From Xanthobacter sp. YC-JY1 (lineage in GTDB: Bacteria; Pseudomonadota; Alphaproteobacteria; Rhizobiales; Xanthobacteraceae): a stretch of DNA of 64,000 bases. Both the position numbers and the translations under genes were made by a program. The stretch is taken from NCBI RefSeq assembly GCF_021730305.1, contig NZ_CP032674.1, positions 4,511,001 through 4,575,000 of the forward strand, read 5' to 3'. Below are positions 1 to 9,842 of this stretch, piece after piece (positions within the stretch are counted from its first letter, which is position 1; every line of letters begins with the position of its first letter). Below the pieces are notes generated by a model. That model saw only the letters and a list, made by a program, of their open reading frames with translations, was not told the DNA's origin and did no database searches.

Positions 1-373
1 ACTTGACGGTGCGGTTGCAGTCCACGCAGGGGATGGGGGTGACGCCGGCCGCATAGCTCGCGGCGAAGCGGTCGATCACCTCCTCGCGGAAGCGGCTTTC
101 ATAATCGAGCACGTAGTGCGGAATGCCCAGCGTGCGCGCCACTTCGCTCGCGTCATAGATGTCCTGCCCCGCGCAGCACGAGCCGGCCCGGTGCGCCGCC
201 TCGCCGTGGTCGTAGAGCTGGAGGGTGACGCCCACAACGTCATAGCCGGCGCGGGCCAGCAGGGCGGCCACTACGGACGAATCCACCCCGCCCGACATGG
301 CCACCACGACGCGCGTCGCCGCGCGTTCGGCACGGGCGGCGTCGGAGGCATCGAGGAGGAGGTCGTCGGTCAT
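1..373 (-). CDS. mnmA: tRNA-specific 2-thiouridylase MnmA (N-terminal part)
   Basis: MnmA puts sulfur on C2 of the wobble uridine (U34) of Lys, Glu and Gln tRNAs in the cytoplasm, using ATP and a persulfide relay. The reading frame runs from an ATG at 373 off the left edge of the window, so only about 124 N-terminal residues are seen. They hold the PP-loop ATP-binding motif SGGVDSS near residue 27, the following [19 protein letters not shown] strand, and the PCVDCN motif whose first cysteine is the catalytic one in the family. The upstream 154 bases to glnD hold no gene. Identity is firm from the two motifs; the C-terminal half cannot be checked. Confidence 0.93.
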   Translation of the reverse strand, partial: MTDDLLLDASDAARAERAATRVVVAMSGGVDSSVVAALLARAGYDVVGVTLQLYDHGEAAHRAGSCCAGQDIYDASEVARTLGIPHYVLDYESRFREEVIDRFAASYAAGVTPIPCVDCNRTVK

Positions 374-527
374 CTCGGTCGTCGGCTTTCGGCCGTGGGG
401 TCGGAAGGAGGCGCGGCAGAACGTATGCCGCACCGTCGCCAAGTGCAAACAAGGTGCAAACGATTGGCATCTGAGCCATGCGAGCGCGGCGAAAAAACGG
501 CCTTCCCGTCCGCGCCGCGGCGGTCCG

Positions 528-3353
528 TCACCCCCGCGCCACCCGGCGGGCCGGCTCCTCGTCCTCCACCGGCCCCTCGAACACCGAGACGAGGGCACGG
601 CGGATGGTGGACTGGCGGGCGGCGCCGGTGATCTTCGCGCCCATCAGGTCGGTGACGTAGAACACGTCCACCGCCCGCTCGCCGAAGGTGGCGACATGGG
701 CCGAGGCGATGTTGAGGTTGAGCCGCGACAAAGTGTTGGTGAGGGCGAACAGCAGGCCCGGCCGGTCGAGGCCGGAGACCTCCACCACCGTGTGGCGGTT
801 CGACCAGGAATTGTTCACCGTCACCTCGGGCTCCACCGTGAACGTGCGGCGGCCCTTGGGCAGCTTCTTGGCCATCACCTCCGGCAGGCGCACCTCGCCG
901 GTGAGCGCCTGCTCCACCGCTTCCCGGATGCGGTTGGCGCGGCGCAGCTCGTCCTCGTCATGGTCGAAGGCGCGGCGAATGGCGATGGTGTCCAGCGCCA
1001 GCCCGTCCGTGGTGGTGGAGATCTGCGCATCCACGATGTTGGCGCCCGCCGCGGCGCAGGCCCCGGCGATGATGGATAGGAGCTTGGGATGGTCCGGCGC
1101 CAGCACGGTGAGCGTGGTGATGCCGCGGCCCGGCTCCAGCGACGCATGGGTGGCGATGGAGCGGCCCGCCGTCTCCGCCTCGTCCACGAAGCGGGCATGG
1201 CGCAGCTTGGTCTCGAGGTCCACGCGCAGCCAGTAGGGCGGATAATGGCGCGCCACATAGGCCGCCACCTTCTCGTCGTCCCAGTCGGAGAGGGCCGAGC
1301 GGAACTGCGACTGGGCGGCGGTGACGCGCTTGCCCCGGTCCACTTCCGAGAAGCCGCCGGTGAGCACCGGCTCGGTCTCGTAATAGAGGGTGCGCAGGAG
1401 CTGCGCCTTCCAGCCGTTCCAGGTGCCCGGCCCCACCGCCTTGATGTCGGCCGTGGTGAGGATGGTGAGCAGCTTCATGCGCTCCAGGTTCTGCACCACG
1501 GAGGCGAAATTCTCGATGGTCTTGCGGTCCGAGAGGTCGCGGGACTGGGCGACCGTGGACATGACCAGGTGCTGCTCCACCAGCCAGGCCACCGTCTCGG
1601 TCTCAACCGGCGAGAGGCCGAAGCGCGGGCAGAGCTTGCGAGCGATGCGGGCGCCGGCCACCGAGTGATCCTCCGGGCGGCCCTTGGCGATGTCGTGCAG
1701 CAGGAGGGCGACATAGAGCAGGTTGCGGTTCTTCACCGTGCCCATCAGCTCGTTGGCGAGCCCGTTCTCCGGGTTCACCTTGCGCTCGATCTCCGAGAGA
1801 ATGCCGATGCAGCGCAGCAGGTGCTCGTCCACCGTGTAGTGGTGGTACATGTTGAACTGCATCATCGCGACGATCTTGCCGAACTCCGGCAGGAACCGCC
1901 CCAGCACGCCCACCTCGTTCATCCGCCTGAGCACCGTCTCGGGCGCGTCCTTGGAGGTGACGATCTCCAGGAACAGGCGGTTCGCCTCCGGATTCTCGCG
2001 CACGCTCGCATCGATGAGGCCGAGGGAGCGGGCGGCGAGCTGGCTGGCGTCGGGATGCAGCGCGAGATTGCGCTTGTCGGCCACGTGGAAGATGCGGATG
2101 AGGTTCACCGGGTCGCGGTTGAACGCCTCCGGGTCCGCCACGTTCAGGCGGTCATGGTCGAGGATGAAGTCCGTCGTGTCCTTCAGCGTGATGCGGCGGG
2201 AGCCGGCGCGGAAGCGCTCCACCATGCCCTTGAGCCCCGGCACCGGCTTTTCGTGGCGCTCCTCCAGCGCGGCGGAGAGGATGGCGGTGAGATCGCCCAC
2301 ATCCTTCGCCACGAGGAAATAGTGCTTCATGAAGCGTTCCACGTCCTTCTGGCCGGGATGCTCCGTATAGCCGAGGCGCAGCGCCATCTCCCGCTGCAGG
2401 TCGAAGGAGAGGCGGTCCTCGGCGCGGCCGGTAAGGAAGTGCAGGTGGCAGCGCACCGACCACAGGAAGTCCTCGCACTTCTTGAAGAGGTTCGCCTCCT
2501 CGCGGGTGAACACGCCCTTGGCGACGAGCTGGCTCGCGGTCTGCACCCGGTAGACGTATTTGGAGATCCAGAAGAGGGTGTGCAGGTCCCTAAGGCCGCC
2601 CTTGCTCTCCTTGACGTTGGGCTCGACGAGGTAGCGCGACTGGCCGGAGCGGCGCAGGCGATCCTCGCGCTCGGCCATCTTGGCGGCGACGAACTCGGCG
2701 CCGGTGCCCTCCACCACTTCCTTGTCGAAGCGCTTCTCCAGATCCTCGAACAGCGCCTTGTCGCCGACGAGGAAGCGGGCTTCGAGAATGGAGGTGCGGA
2801 TGGTGAAGTCGGCCCGGGCCTGCCGCAGGCATTCATCGACCGAGCGGGTGGCGTGACCCACCTTCAGCCCGAGGTCCCAGAGGATGTAGAGCATGGCCTC
2901 GGCGACGCTCTCGCCCCAGGCCGTCTGCTTGTAGGGCAGCACGAACAGGATGTCGGTGTCGGAGCCCGGCGCCATCATGCCGCGGCCGTATCCGCCCACC
3001 GCCACCACCGCCATGCGCTCGGAGCGGGAGGGGTTGTCCACCGGATAGAGGAAGGTGGTAGCCACCTCATAGGCGCTGGTGATGACCGCATCCTGCAGCG
3101 CTGAGAGGCGCATGGCGCAGCAGCGGCCGCAGCCATCTTCCAGCAGCAGACGCTCGGCGGCGGCGCGGCCTTCCTGCATGCCCTTCTTGAGGCGTGCGAC
3201 GACGGCGTTGCGCAAATCGAGGTCGCGGCCCTTGTGGGCGGAAGCGATTTCCCGGATCTCGGCCTTGAGGGCCTGGCCTTCGAAGGGTTCGCCGATGACG
3301 CGGTTGACCTTGGAGGAACGGACGGTGGGCATTGCTCGGCGATCTGGAGGCAC
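528..3353 (-). CDS. glnD: PII uridylyltransferase / uridylyl-removing enzyme GlnD
   Basis: GlnD senses glutamine and adds or removes UMP on the PII proteins GlnB/GlnK, setting nitrogen assimilation. At 941 residues it has the usual full length. The nucleotidyltransferase motif [15 protein letters not shown] lies at residues 120-134, an HD hydrolase domain with LLHDIAKG lies near the middle, and two C-terminal ACT domains begin near 747 ([11 protein letters not shown]) and 856 ([10 protein letters not shown]). The first codon taken is GTG at 3353; an ATG at 3332 (MPTVRSS) is an equally good start, since neither has a clear Shine-Dalgarno sequence. It lies in the same direction as mnmA but 154 bases apart. 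All key motifs are intact. Confidence 0.96.
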   Translation of the reverse strand: MPPDRRAMPTVRSSKVNRVIGEPFEGQALKAEIREIASAHKGRDLDLRNAVVARLKKGMQEGRAAAERLLLEDGCGRCCAMRLSALQDAVITSAYEVATTFLYPVDNPSRSERMAVVAVGGYGRGMMAPGSDTDILFVLPYKQTAWGESVAEAMLYILWDLGLKVGHATRSVDECLRQARADFTIRTSILEARFLVGDKALFEDLEKRFDKEVVEGTGAEFVAAKMAEREDRLRRSGQSRYLVEPNVKESKGGLRDLHTLFWISKYVYRVQTASQLVAKGVFTREEANLFKKCEDFLWSVRCHLHFLTGRAEDRLSFDLQREMALRLGYTEHPGQKDVERFMKHYFLVAKDVGDLTAILSAALEERHEKPVPGLKGMVERFRAGSRRITLKDTTDFILDHDRLNVADPEAFNRDPVNLIRIFHVADKRNLALHPDASQLAARSLGLIDASVRENPEANRLFLEIVTSKDAPETVLRRMNEVGVLGRFLPEFGKIVAMMQFNMYHHYTVDEHLLRCIGILSEIERKVNPENGLANELMGTVKNRNLLYVALLLHDIAKGRPEDHSVAGARIARKLCPRFGLSPVETETVAWLVEQHLVMSTVAQSRDLSDRKTIENFASVVQNLERMKLLTILTTADIKAVGPGTWNGWKAQLLRTLYYETEPVLTGGFSEVDRGKRVTAAQSQFRSALSDWDDEKVAAYVARHYPPYWLRVDLETKLRHARFVDEAETAGRSIATHASLEPGRGITTLTVLAPDHPKLLSIIAGACAAAGANIVDAQISTTTDGLALDTIAIRRAFDHDEDELRRANRIREAVEQALTGEVRLPEVMAKKLPKGRRTFTVEPEVTVNNSWSNRHTVVEVSGLDRPGLLFALTNTLSRLNLNIASAHVATFGERAVDVFYVTDLMGAKITGAARQSTIRRALVSVFEGPVEDEEPARRVARG

Positions 3354-3454
3354 GAAGGACAGGAGCCTTCATCTGTACCGCAATCAGCGCCCGGCCGCGA
3401 GCGGCGTTCATTGGTCGCTCTCGAATCGGCCGCAGCGGAACCTATATTTCTGTG

Positions 3455-3925
3455 ATGGAACACATGCCGTACGGACAGCTTCGCGCCGGGACCGCCCAGA
3501 CATACCGCAAGGTCATGTATGGCGCGGTGGCGCTCGCGATGACGCTGACGCCAGTCGGCGCCCTGGCCGCGACGGGTGTGGGCACGCCCATCGTGGGCGG
3601 AGCGGCGAACATTCCCCCGATCCAGCGGCCGGCGCCACGTCCCGTGGTGCGGCCAGCCCCGACCGTCCCGCGCGCGCCGACCGTTGTCACGCCCAGACCG
3701 AAGCTGCCGGCACCGAAGCCAGTGGTGCCCACCGATCCCATCATCAAGCCCGCGCCGTTCCGCACCAACACGCCCGTCGGCGGCCAGCCCGGCTCAGGCG
3801 CGCCGCTGGGCGTGCTGCCGGGCGGCCTCGCCACGCCGCTCGTGGGCCCGGCCCCGGCGCCGAATACCTGCTGGTTCTACACCACGCCGGCGAAGACGGT
3901 GGGCTACTGGAGCAAGTGTCCCTAG
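3455..3925 (+). CDS. Secreted proline-rich protein of unknown function
   Basis: I do not recognise a named family. The 156-residue product has a hydrophobic signal-type segment (VMYGAVALAMTLTPVGALA) around residues 20-39 followed by AAT, a likely signal peptidase I site. A Pro/Ala/Val-rich middle has repeated PxPxxP and RPAP words, and a short C-terminal block (CWFYTTPAKTVGYWSKCP) holds two cysteines that could form one disulfide. The extended Pro-rich part suggests a periplasmic spacer or wall-associated protein; this is inference. The start at 3455 was chosen because it gives a normal signal peptide, and ATG 3464 or 3515 are alternatives. It is divergent from glnD, whose start lies about 100 bases away, and 159 bases before the penicillin-binding protein gene. 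Confidence 0.55.
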   Translation: MEHMPYGQLRAGTAQTYRKVMYGAVALAMTLTPVGALAATGVGTPIVGGAANIPPIQRPAPRPVVRPAPTVPRAPTVVTPRPKLPAPKPVVPTDPIIKPAPFRTNTPVGGQPGSGAPLGVLPGGLATPLVGPAPAPNTCWFYTTPAKTVGYWSKCP

Positions 3926-4084
3926 GGCATTCGTCTGATGACCCCCCGCGAAAACGCTTGCCGCGTAACGCTTCCTTGAGGTGAGGCGGGCACCATCTGC
4001 CCCAGCGGCTGATCTTCGCCCCATTTTGGTGGTGGAAGGAGCCGCGCGGCCCGAAGGCAGGCCGGCTATGCGACGGGAATTGGA

Positions 4085-6310
4085 ATGACCGCACAGGGAC
4101 GGGGGGACGGCATGAGGCGCGAGCCGCTCATGGAGCGGCCCGAATCCCTGTTCGACATCCGCCTCGACCCGCGCGACCGCTCCGCCGCACCGCCCCCGGA
4201 ACCGCCCCGCCCTGCCCGCAAGGCGGCCGCGCGGCCCAAGGCCAAGGCCGAGCCCGACATGCGTCCCGATCCCGCCCCGCGCCGCGGCCGCTCCGAGCCA
4301 CCGCCCCGCCGGCCCCGCCGTGGCGGAGGGGGGCGTCTCGTGTTCCGGCTGGTGAAATGGGGCTTCATCCTGGGCGTGTGGGCGCTGCTCGCCCTCGCCG
4401 GCGTGATCGCCTACGAGGCGTCGAAGCTGCCGTCCATGCAGACGCTGATGATCCCCAAGCGTCCGCCCACCGTCACCGTGCAGGGGGCGGACGGCAAGAC
4501 CATCGCCACGCGCGGCGACATGGGGGGCGTCGCCGTGCCCATCGGCGAGTTGCCGCCCTATCTGCCCAAGGCCTTCGTCGCCATCGAGGACCAGCGCTTC
4601 TACAGCCATTTCGGCCTCGATCCCGAAGGCCTCGCGCGCGCCCTCGTCACCAACCTCACCTCAAGGCGCCTGCGGCAGGGCGGCTCGACGCTGACCCAGC
4701 AGCTCGCCAAGAACCTGTTCCTGACCCAAGAGCGCACCGCCTCGCGCAAGATGCAGGAGCTGGTGCTGGCCCTGTGGCTGGAGCACAAGTTCACCAAGGA
4801 CCAGCTGCTCGACCTCTATCTCAATCGCGTCTATTTCGGCGCCGGCGCCTATGGTGTGGAGGCGGCGGCCCAGCGCTATTTCGGCAAGTCCGCGCGGCAG
4901 GTGACGCTGGCCGAGGCCGCCATGCTGGCCGGGCTGGTCAACTCGCCCTCGCGCCTCGCCCCGACGCGCAATCTCAAGGGCGCCCAGGCCCGCGCCAATC
5001 TGGTGCTGGCCGCCATGCGCGACCAGAAGATGATCACCGCCGACATGGCGAGCACCGCCCAGGGTCGCCCGGCACAGCTCGCCCGCAGCGGCATGCCCGA
5101 TTCCTCCGGCTATGTGGCCGACTGGGTCATGGACCAGCTCGATTCCGTGCTCGGCGACGGCGAACTGCCGGGCGACGTGGTGGTGCGCACCACCATCGAT
5201 CCCGCCCTGCAGAAGGCGGGCGAGGCGGCGCTGGAGGACACGCTGGCGAAATCCGGCACCAAATACGGCGTCGGCCAGGGCGCCATCGTGGTGCTCGATC
5301 CCGATGGGGGGGTGAAGGCGCTGATCGGCGGCCGCTCCTATGCGGACAGCCAGTATAACCGCGCCGTCACCGCCCGGCGGCAGCCGGGCTCGGCCTTCAA
5401 GCCCTTCATCTATCTCACCGCCGTCGAGCACGGCCTGACGCCGGAGAGCGTGCGCGAGGACGCGCCCATCCAGCTCAAGGGCTGGCGGCCGGAGAACTCG
5501 ACCCGCGACTATCGCGGCCCGGTGACGCTCACCACCGCGCTCGCGCTCTCCCTGAACACGGTGTCGGTGCGCCTCGTGCTGGAGTTCGGCCCCAAGGCGG
5601 TGGTGCAGACCGCCCACCGCATGGGCATCTCTTCGAACCTCGACCCCAACCCCTCCATCGCGCTCGGCACCTCGGAAGTGTCGGTGCTGGAGCTGGCGGG
5701 CGCCTATACGCCCTTCGCCAATGGCGGCCTTGGCGTCATGCCCCACGTCATCGACAGCGTGATCGGGCCGGACGGCAAGCCGCTCTATGAGCGCAACGTC
5801 ACCGGCATGGGCCGCGTGGTCGCCTCCGAATATGTGGCGATGATGAACCACATGATGACCCAGACGCTGGCCGCCGGCACCGCGCGCCGCGCCGACCTCC
5901 CGGGCTGGGAAGCGGCCGGCAAGACCGGCACCTCACAGGATTACCGCGACGCCTGGTTCGTCGGCTACACGGCGAAATACGTGGCGGCGGTCTGGCTCGG
6001 CAATGACGATTCCTCACCCACCAAGAAGGCCTCCGGTGCCAACCTGCCGGTGGAGATCTGGAGCCGCGTGATGAAGGCGGCGCATCAGGGCGTGCCGGTG
6101 GCGGAGCTTCCGGGCGGCCTGAGGTCCTACGGCTTCGGCGGCAACGGCTATGGCCAGCCGGGCGCGACCTACCTGCCGCCCGCCGATTTGCCGGACGACC
6201 GTCCGCCGGCCGTGGTCGGCCAGATGCCGCCGCCCCCGCCCCAGCAGGAGCCGCCCATGACGCTGGACCGCTGGTTCGCGGAAACCTTCCTGGGCCAGGG
6301 CCGGCGGTAA
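4085..6310 (+). CDS. Class A penicillin-binding protein (PBP1A family, bifunctional)
   Basis: This inner-membrane enzyme polymerises lipid II and cross-links peptidoglycan. The 741 residues show a cytoplasmic Pro/Arg-rich tail (1-82), one transmembrane helix (about 88-110), a GT51 glycosyltransferase domain with EDQRFYSHFG (168-177) and GGSTLTQQLAKN (199-210), and a transpeptidase domain with SAFK (436-439, active-site Ser), SLN (489-491) and KTGT (613-616). The C-terminal tail is again Pro-rich. All catalytic motifs of both activities are present, so it should be bifunctional. ATG 4112 is an alternative start. The gene is followed 69 bases later by engB. The exact orthology (PbpC versus MrcA type) is not decided; the domain order fits the short alphaproteobacterial PBP1A-like class. 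Confidence 0.92.
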   Translation: MTAQGRGDGMRREPLMERPESLFDIRLDPRDRSAAPPPEPPRPARKAAARPKAKAEPDMRPDPAPRRGRSEPPPRRPRRGGGGRLVFRLVKWGFILGVWALLALAGVIAYEASKLPSMQTLMIPKRPPTVTVQGADGKTIATRGDMGGVAVPIGELPPYLPKAFVAIEDQRFYSHFGLDPEGLARALVTNLTSRRLRQGGSTLTQQLAKNLFLTQERTASRKMQELVLALWLEHKFTKDQLLDLYLNRVYFGAGAYGVEAAAQRYFGKSARQVTLAEAAMLAGLVNSPSRLAPTRNLKGAQARANLVLAAMRDQKMITADMASTAQGRPAQLARSGMPDSSGYVADWVMDQLDSVLGDGELPGDVVVRTTIDPALQKAGEAALEDTLAKSGTKYGVGQGAIVVLDPDGGVKALIGGRSYADSQYNRAVTARRQPGSAFKPFIYLTAVEHGLTPESVREDAPIQLKGWRPENSTRDYRGPVTLTTALALSLNTVSVRLVLEFGPKAVVQTAHRMGISSNLDPNPSIALGTSEVSVLELAGAYTPFANGGLGVMPHVIDSVIGPDGKPLYERNVTGMGRVVASEYVAMMNHMMTQTLAAGTARRADLPGWEAAGKTGTSQDYRDAWFVGYTAKYVAAVWLGNDDSSPTKKASGANLPVEIWSRVMKAAHQGVPVAELPGGLRSYGFGGNGYGQPGATYLPPADLPDDRPPAVVGQMPPPPPQQEPPMTLDRWFAETFLGQGRR

Positions 6311-6379
6311 TCGGAGGCGCGCGCCGCGCCACGAGCGCTCTCGCCTTGCGCCCGCCGCCCTGCTCTAGGATAAGGCGTC

Positions 6380-7039
6380 ATGACCGACACCCCTTCCCCC
6401 GCCGCCGAAGCCGATCCCTATCTGGAGCCCGGCCGCCTCCTGTTCGCTGGAGACTGGCAGTTCATCTCCGCGGCGCCCACCGTCGATGTGCTGCCGCCCA
6501 TGCAGGGCATGGAGATCGCGCTGGCCGGCCGCTCCAACGTGGGCAAGTCGTCCCTCGTCAACGCGCTGACCGGCCGCAAGGCGCTGGCGCGCACCTCGGT
6601 GACGCCGGGGCGGACGCAGGAGCTGATCTTCTTCCGGGTAGGGCCGGAGCTGTGCCTGGTGGACATGCCGGGCTACGGCTTCGCCAAGGCGCCGAAGGAG
6701 AAGGTGGATGCCTGGACACGCACCATCAAGGACTATCTGCGCGGCCGGGTGAACCTTGCCCGCGTCTTCGTGCTCATCGATTCCCGCCACGGCATCAAGC
6801 CGGTGGACGAGGAGATCCTCGATCTTCTCGACAAGGCGGCCGTCTCCTACGCCATCATCCTCACCAAGGTGGATCAGGTGAAGCCGAGCGCCCTTCCCTC
6901 GGTGATCGCCGGGGTGGAGGAGAAGATCCGCCGGCGGCCGGCGGCCTATCCCAAGATCTTCCCCACCTCCAGCAATACCGGCCAGGGCTTTCCCGAGCTG
7001 CGCGCGGCGGTAGCGCAACTTCTCGCCGAGCAGGGCTGA
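6380..7039 (+). CDS. engB: Ribosome biogenesis GTP-binding protein EngB (YihA/YsxC)
   Basis: EngB is an essential small GTPase needed for maturation of the large ribosomal subunit. The 219 residues carry the G1 loop GRSNVGKS (50-57), a G2 region TPGRTQ, the G3 motif DMPGYGFA (from 95), the G4 motif TKVD, and a C-terminal [12 protein letters not shown]5 region, all in the EngB order. Length fits the family. It starts at ATG 6380 after a 69-base gap from the penicillin-binding protein gene and may be co-transcribed with it. In many relatives engB sits beside yidC; that neighbour is absent here. Confidence 0.95.
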   Translation: MTDTPSPAAEADPYLEPGRLLFAGDWQFISAAPTVDVLPPMQGMEIALAGRSNVGKSSLVNALTGRKALARTSVTPGRTQELIFFRVGPELCLVDMPGYGFAKAPKEKVDAWTRTIKDYLRGRVNLARVFVLIDSRHGIKPVDEEILDLLDKAAVSYAIILTKVDQVKPSALPSVIAGVEEKIRRRPAAYPKIFPTSSNTGQGFPELRAAVAQLLAEQG

Positions 7040-7094
7040 CGCCCGGCGCCCGCCGGCGGACCGGAGGGCGGCCAAAGCGCGCGACGCGCGGGCG

Positions 7095-7119
7095 CGGCCT
7101 CGGCCTGAAACCGAGGCCG
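7095..7119. terminator. Hairpin between convergent engB and M20 peptidase genes
   Basis: A perfect 9-bp stem (CGGCCTCGG / CCGAGGCCG) with a 7-base loop sits between two convergent genes. There is no T-run on either side, so intrinsic termination is uncertain; position is the main argument. Confidence 0.4.
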
Positions 7120-7125
7120 ATGGGA

Positions 7126-8364
7126 TCAGCCCAGCAGGTCGGCGACCGTGAGCGCGATCACCAGCGTCGCCTTGTCGAGGTCGGACAGGAGCAGGTTCTC
7201 GTCCGCCCGGTGGCCGTTGGCCTCCTCGATGGTGTGCGGGCCGGCGCCGTAGAGCACCACGGGCACGCCGGCTTCGGCATAGAGGCGCGCGTCCGTATAG
7301 AGCGGCACGCCGGTGGTCTTCACCTCCTCGCCGGTGACGGCGGAAGCATTGCGGCAGATGACGCCGGCGAGGTGCATGGCCTTATCGTCCGGCACCAGTG
7401 GGCGGGCGATGAGGATGCGCCGCACCTCCGCTTTCGCCTTCGAGCCTTCCAGCGCCGTGGCGATGACGCCGCGCACCTCGGCCTCCACCGCTTCCGGGTT
7501 CTCGCCGGGCACGATGCGGCGGTCGAGGCGGAAGGTGACGCGGTCCGGCACCACATTGGTGTTGATGCCGCCTGAGATGAGCCCCACCGTGAGCTGCGGC
7601 GAGCCGATGCCCGGCACGTCCGAGACCTTCCCCTGCAGCGTGTCGCGATAGGCATAGAGCGCGGTGAGGATCTTGGTGGCCGCCTCCAGCGCGTCGATGC
7701 CGGTGAAGGGCAGCGCGGCGTGGGCCGACTTGCCGATCACCTCCACCTCCAGGTGCAGGCAGCCATTGTGCGCCACCACGACGCCATAGGAGAAGCCGGC
7801 CGAGACGGCATAGTCCGGCTTGGTGAGGCCGGTTTCGAGGATCCAACCCGGCCCCACCTCGCCGCCGATCTCCTCGTCATAGGTGAAGTGCAGTTCCACC
7901 GTGCCCTTGAGCGGCAGGCCGGAGCGCTTCAGGGCGTCGAGGGCGAAGGCATAGGTGGCGAAGTCGGACTTGGAGACGGCGACGCCGCGGCCATACATGC
8001 GCCCGTCCACCACCTCGGCGCCGTAGGGGTCCTTGGTCCAACCCTCGCCGGGGGGCACCACGTCGCCATGGGCGTTCAGCGCCACCACGGGGCCCGCGCT
8101 TCCCCCTGCACCGAAGCGGTGGCGGATGATGAGGTTGGTGGCCGTGACCATGCCCGCCGCCTTCACCCGGTCGGCCGGCACGGCATGGCGCTCCACGGTG
8201 TAGCCGAGGGCTTCCAGCAGCTCGGCGGCGCGCGCCGCATGGGGGGCGCAATCGCCGGGGGGATTGTCGGAAGGCACCTTCACCAGCTCCGCCAGGAACT
8301 GGCGCTGCGCTTCGGTGCGCTCGGCGATCAGGCTGCGGAGGGTGTCGGCGTCGGCGGTGGACAT
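7126..8364 (-). CDS. M20 family metallopeptidase (ArgE/DapE-like)
   Basis: This is a zinc-dependent amidohydrolase or peptidase of the ArgE/DapE/CPG2 group. The 412 residues contain the metal-binding LNAHGDVVPPG motif (His and Asp ligands), the TYDEEIGGE motif (catalytic Glu and Glu ligand), a dimerisation domain with GKSAHAALPFTGIDA, and the C-terminal GAGPHTIEEANGHRADE motif. The start at 8364 was chosen for its upstream AAGGAAG ribosome site; the longer frame to 8436 adds a poorly supported Arg-rich tail. It lies 124 bases downstream of puuD on the same strand, which suggests a role in purine or ureide nitrogen release, but the substrate is unknown. A specific ArgE or DapE role is not implied by the sequence. 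Confidence 0.88.
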   Translation of the reverse strand: MSTADADTLRSLIAERTEAQRQFLAELVKVPSDNPPGDCAPHAARAAELLEALGYTVERHAVPADRVKAAGMVTATNLIIRHRFGAGGSAGPVVALNAHGDVVPPGEGWTKDPYGAEVVDGRMYGRGVAVSKSDFATYAFALDALKRSGLPLKGTVELHFTYDEEIGGEVGPGWILETGLTKPDYAVSAGFSYGVVVAHNGCLHLEVEVIGKSAHAALPFTGIDALEAATKILTALYAYRDTLQGKVSDVPGIGSPQLTVGLISGGINTNVVPDRVTFRLDRRIVPGENPEAVEAEVRGVIATALEGSKAKAEVRRILIARPLVPDDKAMHLAGVICRNASAVTGEEVKTTGVPLYTDARLYAEAGVPVVLYGAGPHTIEEANGHRADENLLLSDLDKATLVIALTVADLLG

Positions 8365-8488
8365 GACGTCTTCCTTGTTCTTGGGGCGGGCCACGACCCG
8401 CCGGTTCTCTCGGACTCTACGCAATTCCTTTCGCAAAACCGCGATGCACTTTTGCGGGAATTGCTTCAGGGGGCGAGGGGGATGCGGT

Positions 8489-9712
8489 CTATTTGCCGGA
8501 GGCCCATTCCTTCAGCATGGCCCGGTCCTCGTCGGACAGTTCGGTGATGTTGTTGGGCGGCATGGCGTGGGTGAGGCCGGCCTGGACAAGGATGAGCTTG
8601 CGGTTCTTCGCGATGGCCTCCGGCGTGTCGAGGAGGATGCCGCGCGGGGGCACCGCGAAGCCCTCATACACCGGCTCGGCGGCGTGGCACATGGCGCAGC
8701 GGCCCATGACGACGTTCTGGATGTCCACTGGCACGTCCACCGCCGGCCCGCTCTTGGCGAAGGCCGGGGAGACCAGCGGCGGCAGGCCCAGCGCCATGCG
8801 GCCGGCGGGCGTGGTGGTCGCCGAGATGAATATCGCGAGGATCAGGCACACGGCCGCCACCAGCCAGCACCACGCCTTGTCGCCGCGCCCGGCGTGCCGC
8901 TCGTTGTAGAAATAGCGGATCACCGTTCCCGCCACGAGCGCCAGCGCCACGATGACGAAGGCGTAGGGCGTGGAATAGGTCAGCGGATAATGGTTGGAGA
9001 TCATCAGGAAGACGACGGGCAGGGTGAAGTAGTTGTTGTGCCCGGACCGGAGCTTGGCCGTCTTGCCGTAATAGGGGTTCGGCACCTCGCCCGCCTTCAG
9101 CGCCGCCACCACCTTGTGCTGGTTGGGGATGATGACGAAGAAGACGTTGCCGCTCATGATGGTCGCCATCAGCGCGCCGGTATGGATGAAGGCGGCGCGG
9201 GGCGAGAACACCTGCTGGTACAGGAACGCCGCGAGCACCACGCCGGCGAACACGATGATGCCCACCACCAGCGGCTTGTCGCCGAGCTTCGAGCGGCAGA
9301 GCTGGTCATAGGCGATCCACCCCGCCGCGAGCCCGCCGAGGCCGATGACGAGGGCGGTGATTGGCTTCAGGTTCATCACCGCCGGATCGATCAGAAAGAT
9401 CGATGACTGGTAGTAATAGACCCAGATGAGCAGGAAGAAGCCGGTGATCCAGGTGGCGTAGGACTGCCACTTGTGCCAGCCCAGCTCTTCGGGAAGAAAA
9501 TCGGGCGCTACCAGATACTTCTTCACCTGATAGAAGCCGCCGCCATGCACCTCCCACGCCTCGCCGCCCTTGCCGGGCGGGATGTCGGCACAGGCCTTCA
9601 GGCTGGCATCGAGGTGCATGAAGTAGAAGGACGAGCCGATCCACGCCATGCCGGCGATGATGTGCGTCCAGCGCAGCAGCAGGCTGCCATACTCGTGGAG
9701 GATGGGTTCCAT
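8489..9712 (-). CDS. puuD: Membrane-bound urate oxidase PuuD with cytochrome c domain
   Basis: PuuD oxidises urate to 5-hydroxyisourate at the inner membrane and passes electrons to the respiratory chain through its own cytochrome c domain instead of to oxygen with H2O2 release. The 407 residues begin with HEYGSLLLRWTHIIAGMAWIG, typical of the DUF989 membrane domain, then about eight hydrophobic helices and a C-terminal haem c motif CAMCH at residue 339, with a likely axial Met in THAMPPNN. Start ATG 9712 puts the first helix directly after the N-terminus. The gene is divergent from a LysR regulator and shares its region with hiuH, allantoinase and the NCS2 permease, which supports the assignment. 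Confidence 0.93.
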   Translation of the reverse strand: MEPILHEYGSLLLRWTHIIAGMAWIGSSFYFMHLDASLKACADIPPGKGGEAWEVHGGGFYQVKKYLVAPDFLPEELGWHKWQSYATWITGFFLLIWVYYYQSSIFLIDPAVMNLKPITALVIGLGGLAAGWIAYDQLCRSKLGDKPLVVGIIVFAGVVLAAFLYQQVFSPRAAFIHTGALMATIMSGNVFFVIIPNQHKVVAALKAGEVPNPYYGKTAKLRSGHNNYFTLPVVFLMISNHYPLTYSTPYAFVIVALALVAGTVIRYFYNERHAGRGDKAWCWLVAAVCLILAIFISATTTPAGRMALGLPPLVSPAFAKSGPAVDVPVDIQNVVMGRCAMCHAAEPVYEGFAVPPRGILLDTPEAIAKNRKLILVQAGLTHAMPPNNITELSDEDRAMLKEWASGK

Positions 9713-9842
9713 TGCCGTTTCAGATCCCGTGGCTGGAAGAGGAGGGCGCATCGGCCCCTGTCACGCCCGCCGGCGGGGACCATTGGCCCCGGCCCGCGGC
9801 GTGGGTATCGTTCTTGTGGCGTCGGGTGAGGGGTGACGAAGC

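Noticed and set aside
1089-3104. A 671-codon frame on the plus strand opposite glnD, and similar long antisense frames opposite many genes
   Set aside because: These are shadows caused by GC-rich third positions; their translations are His/Gly/Arg-rich with no motifs, while the opposite strand carries clear gene families.
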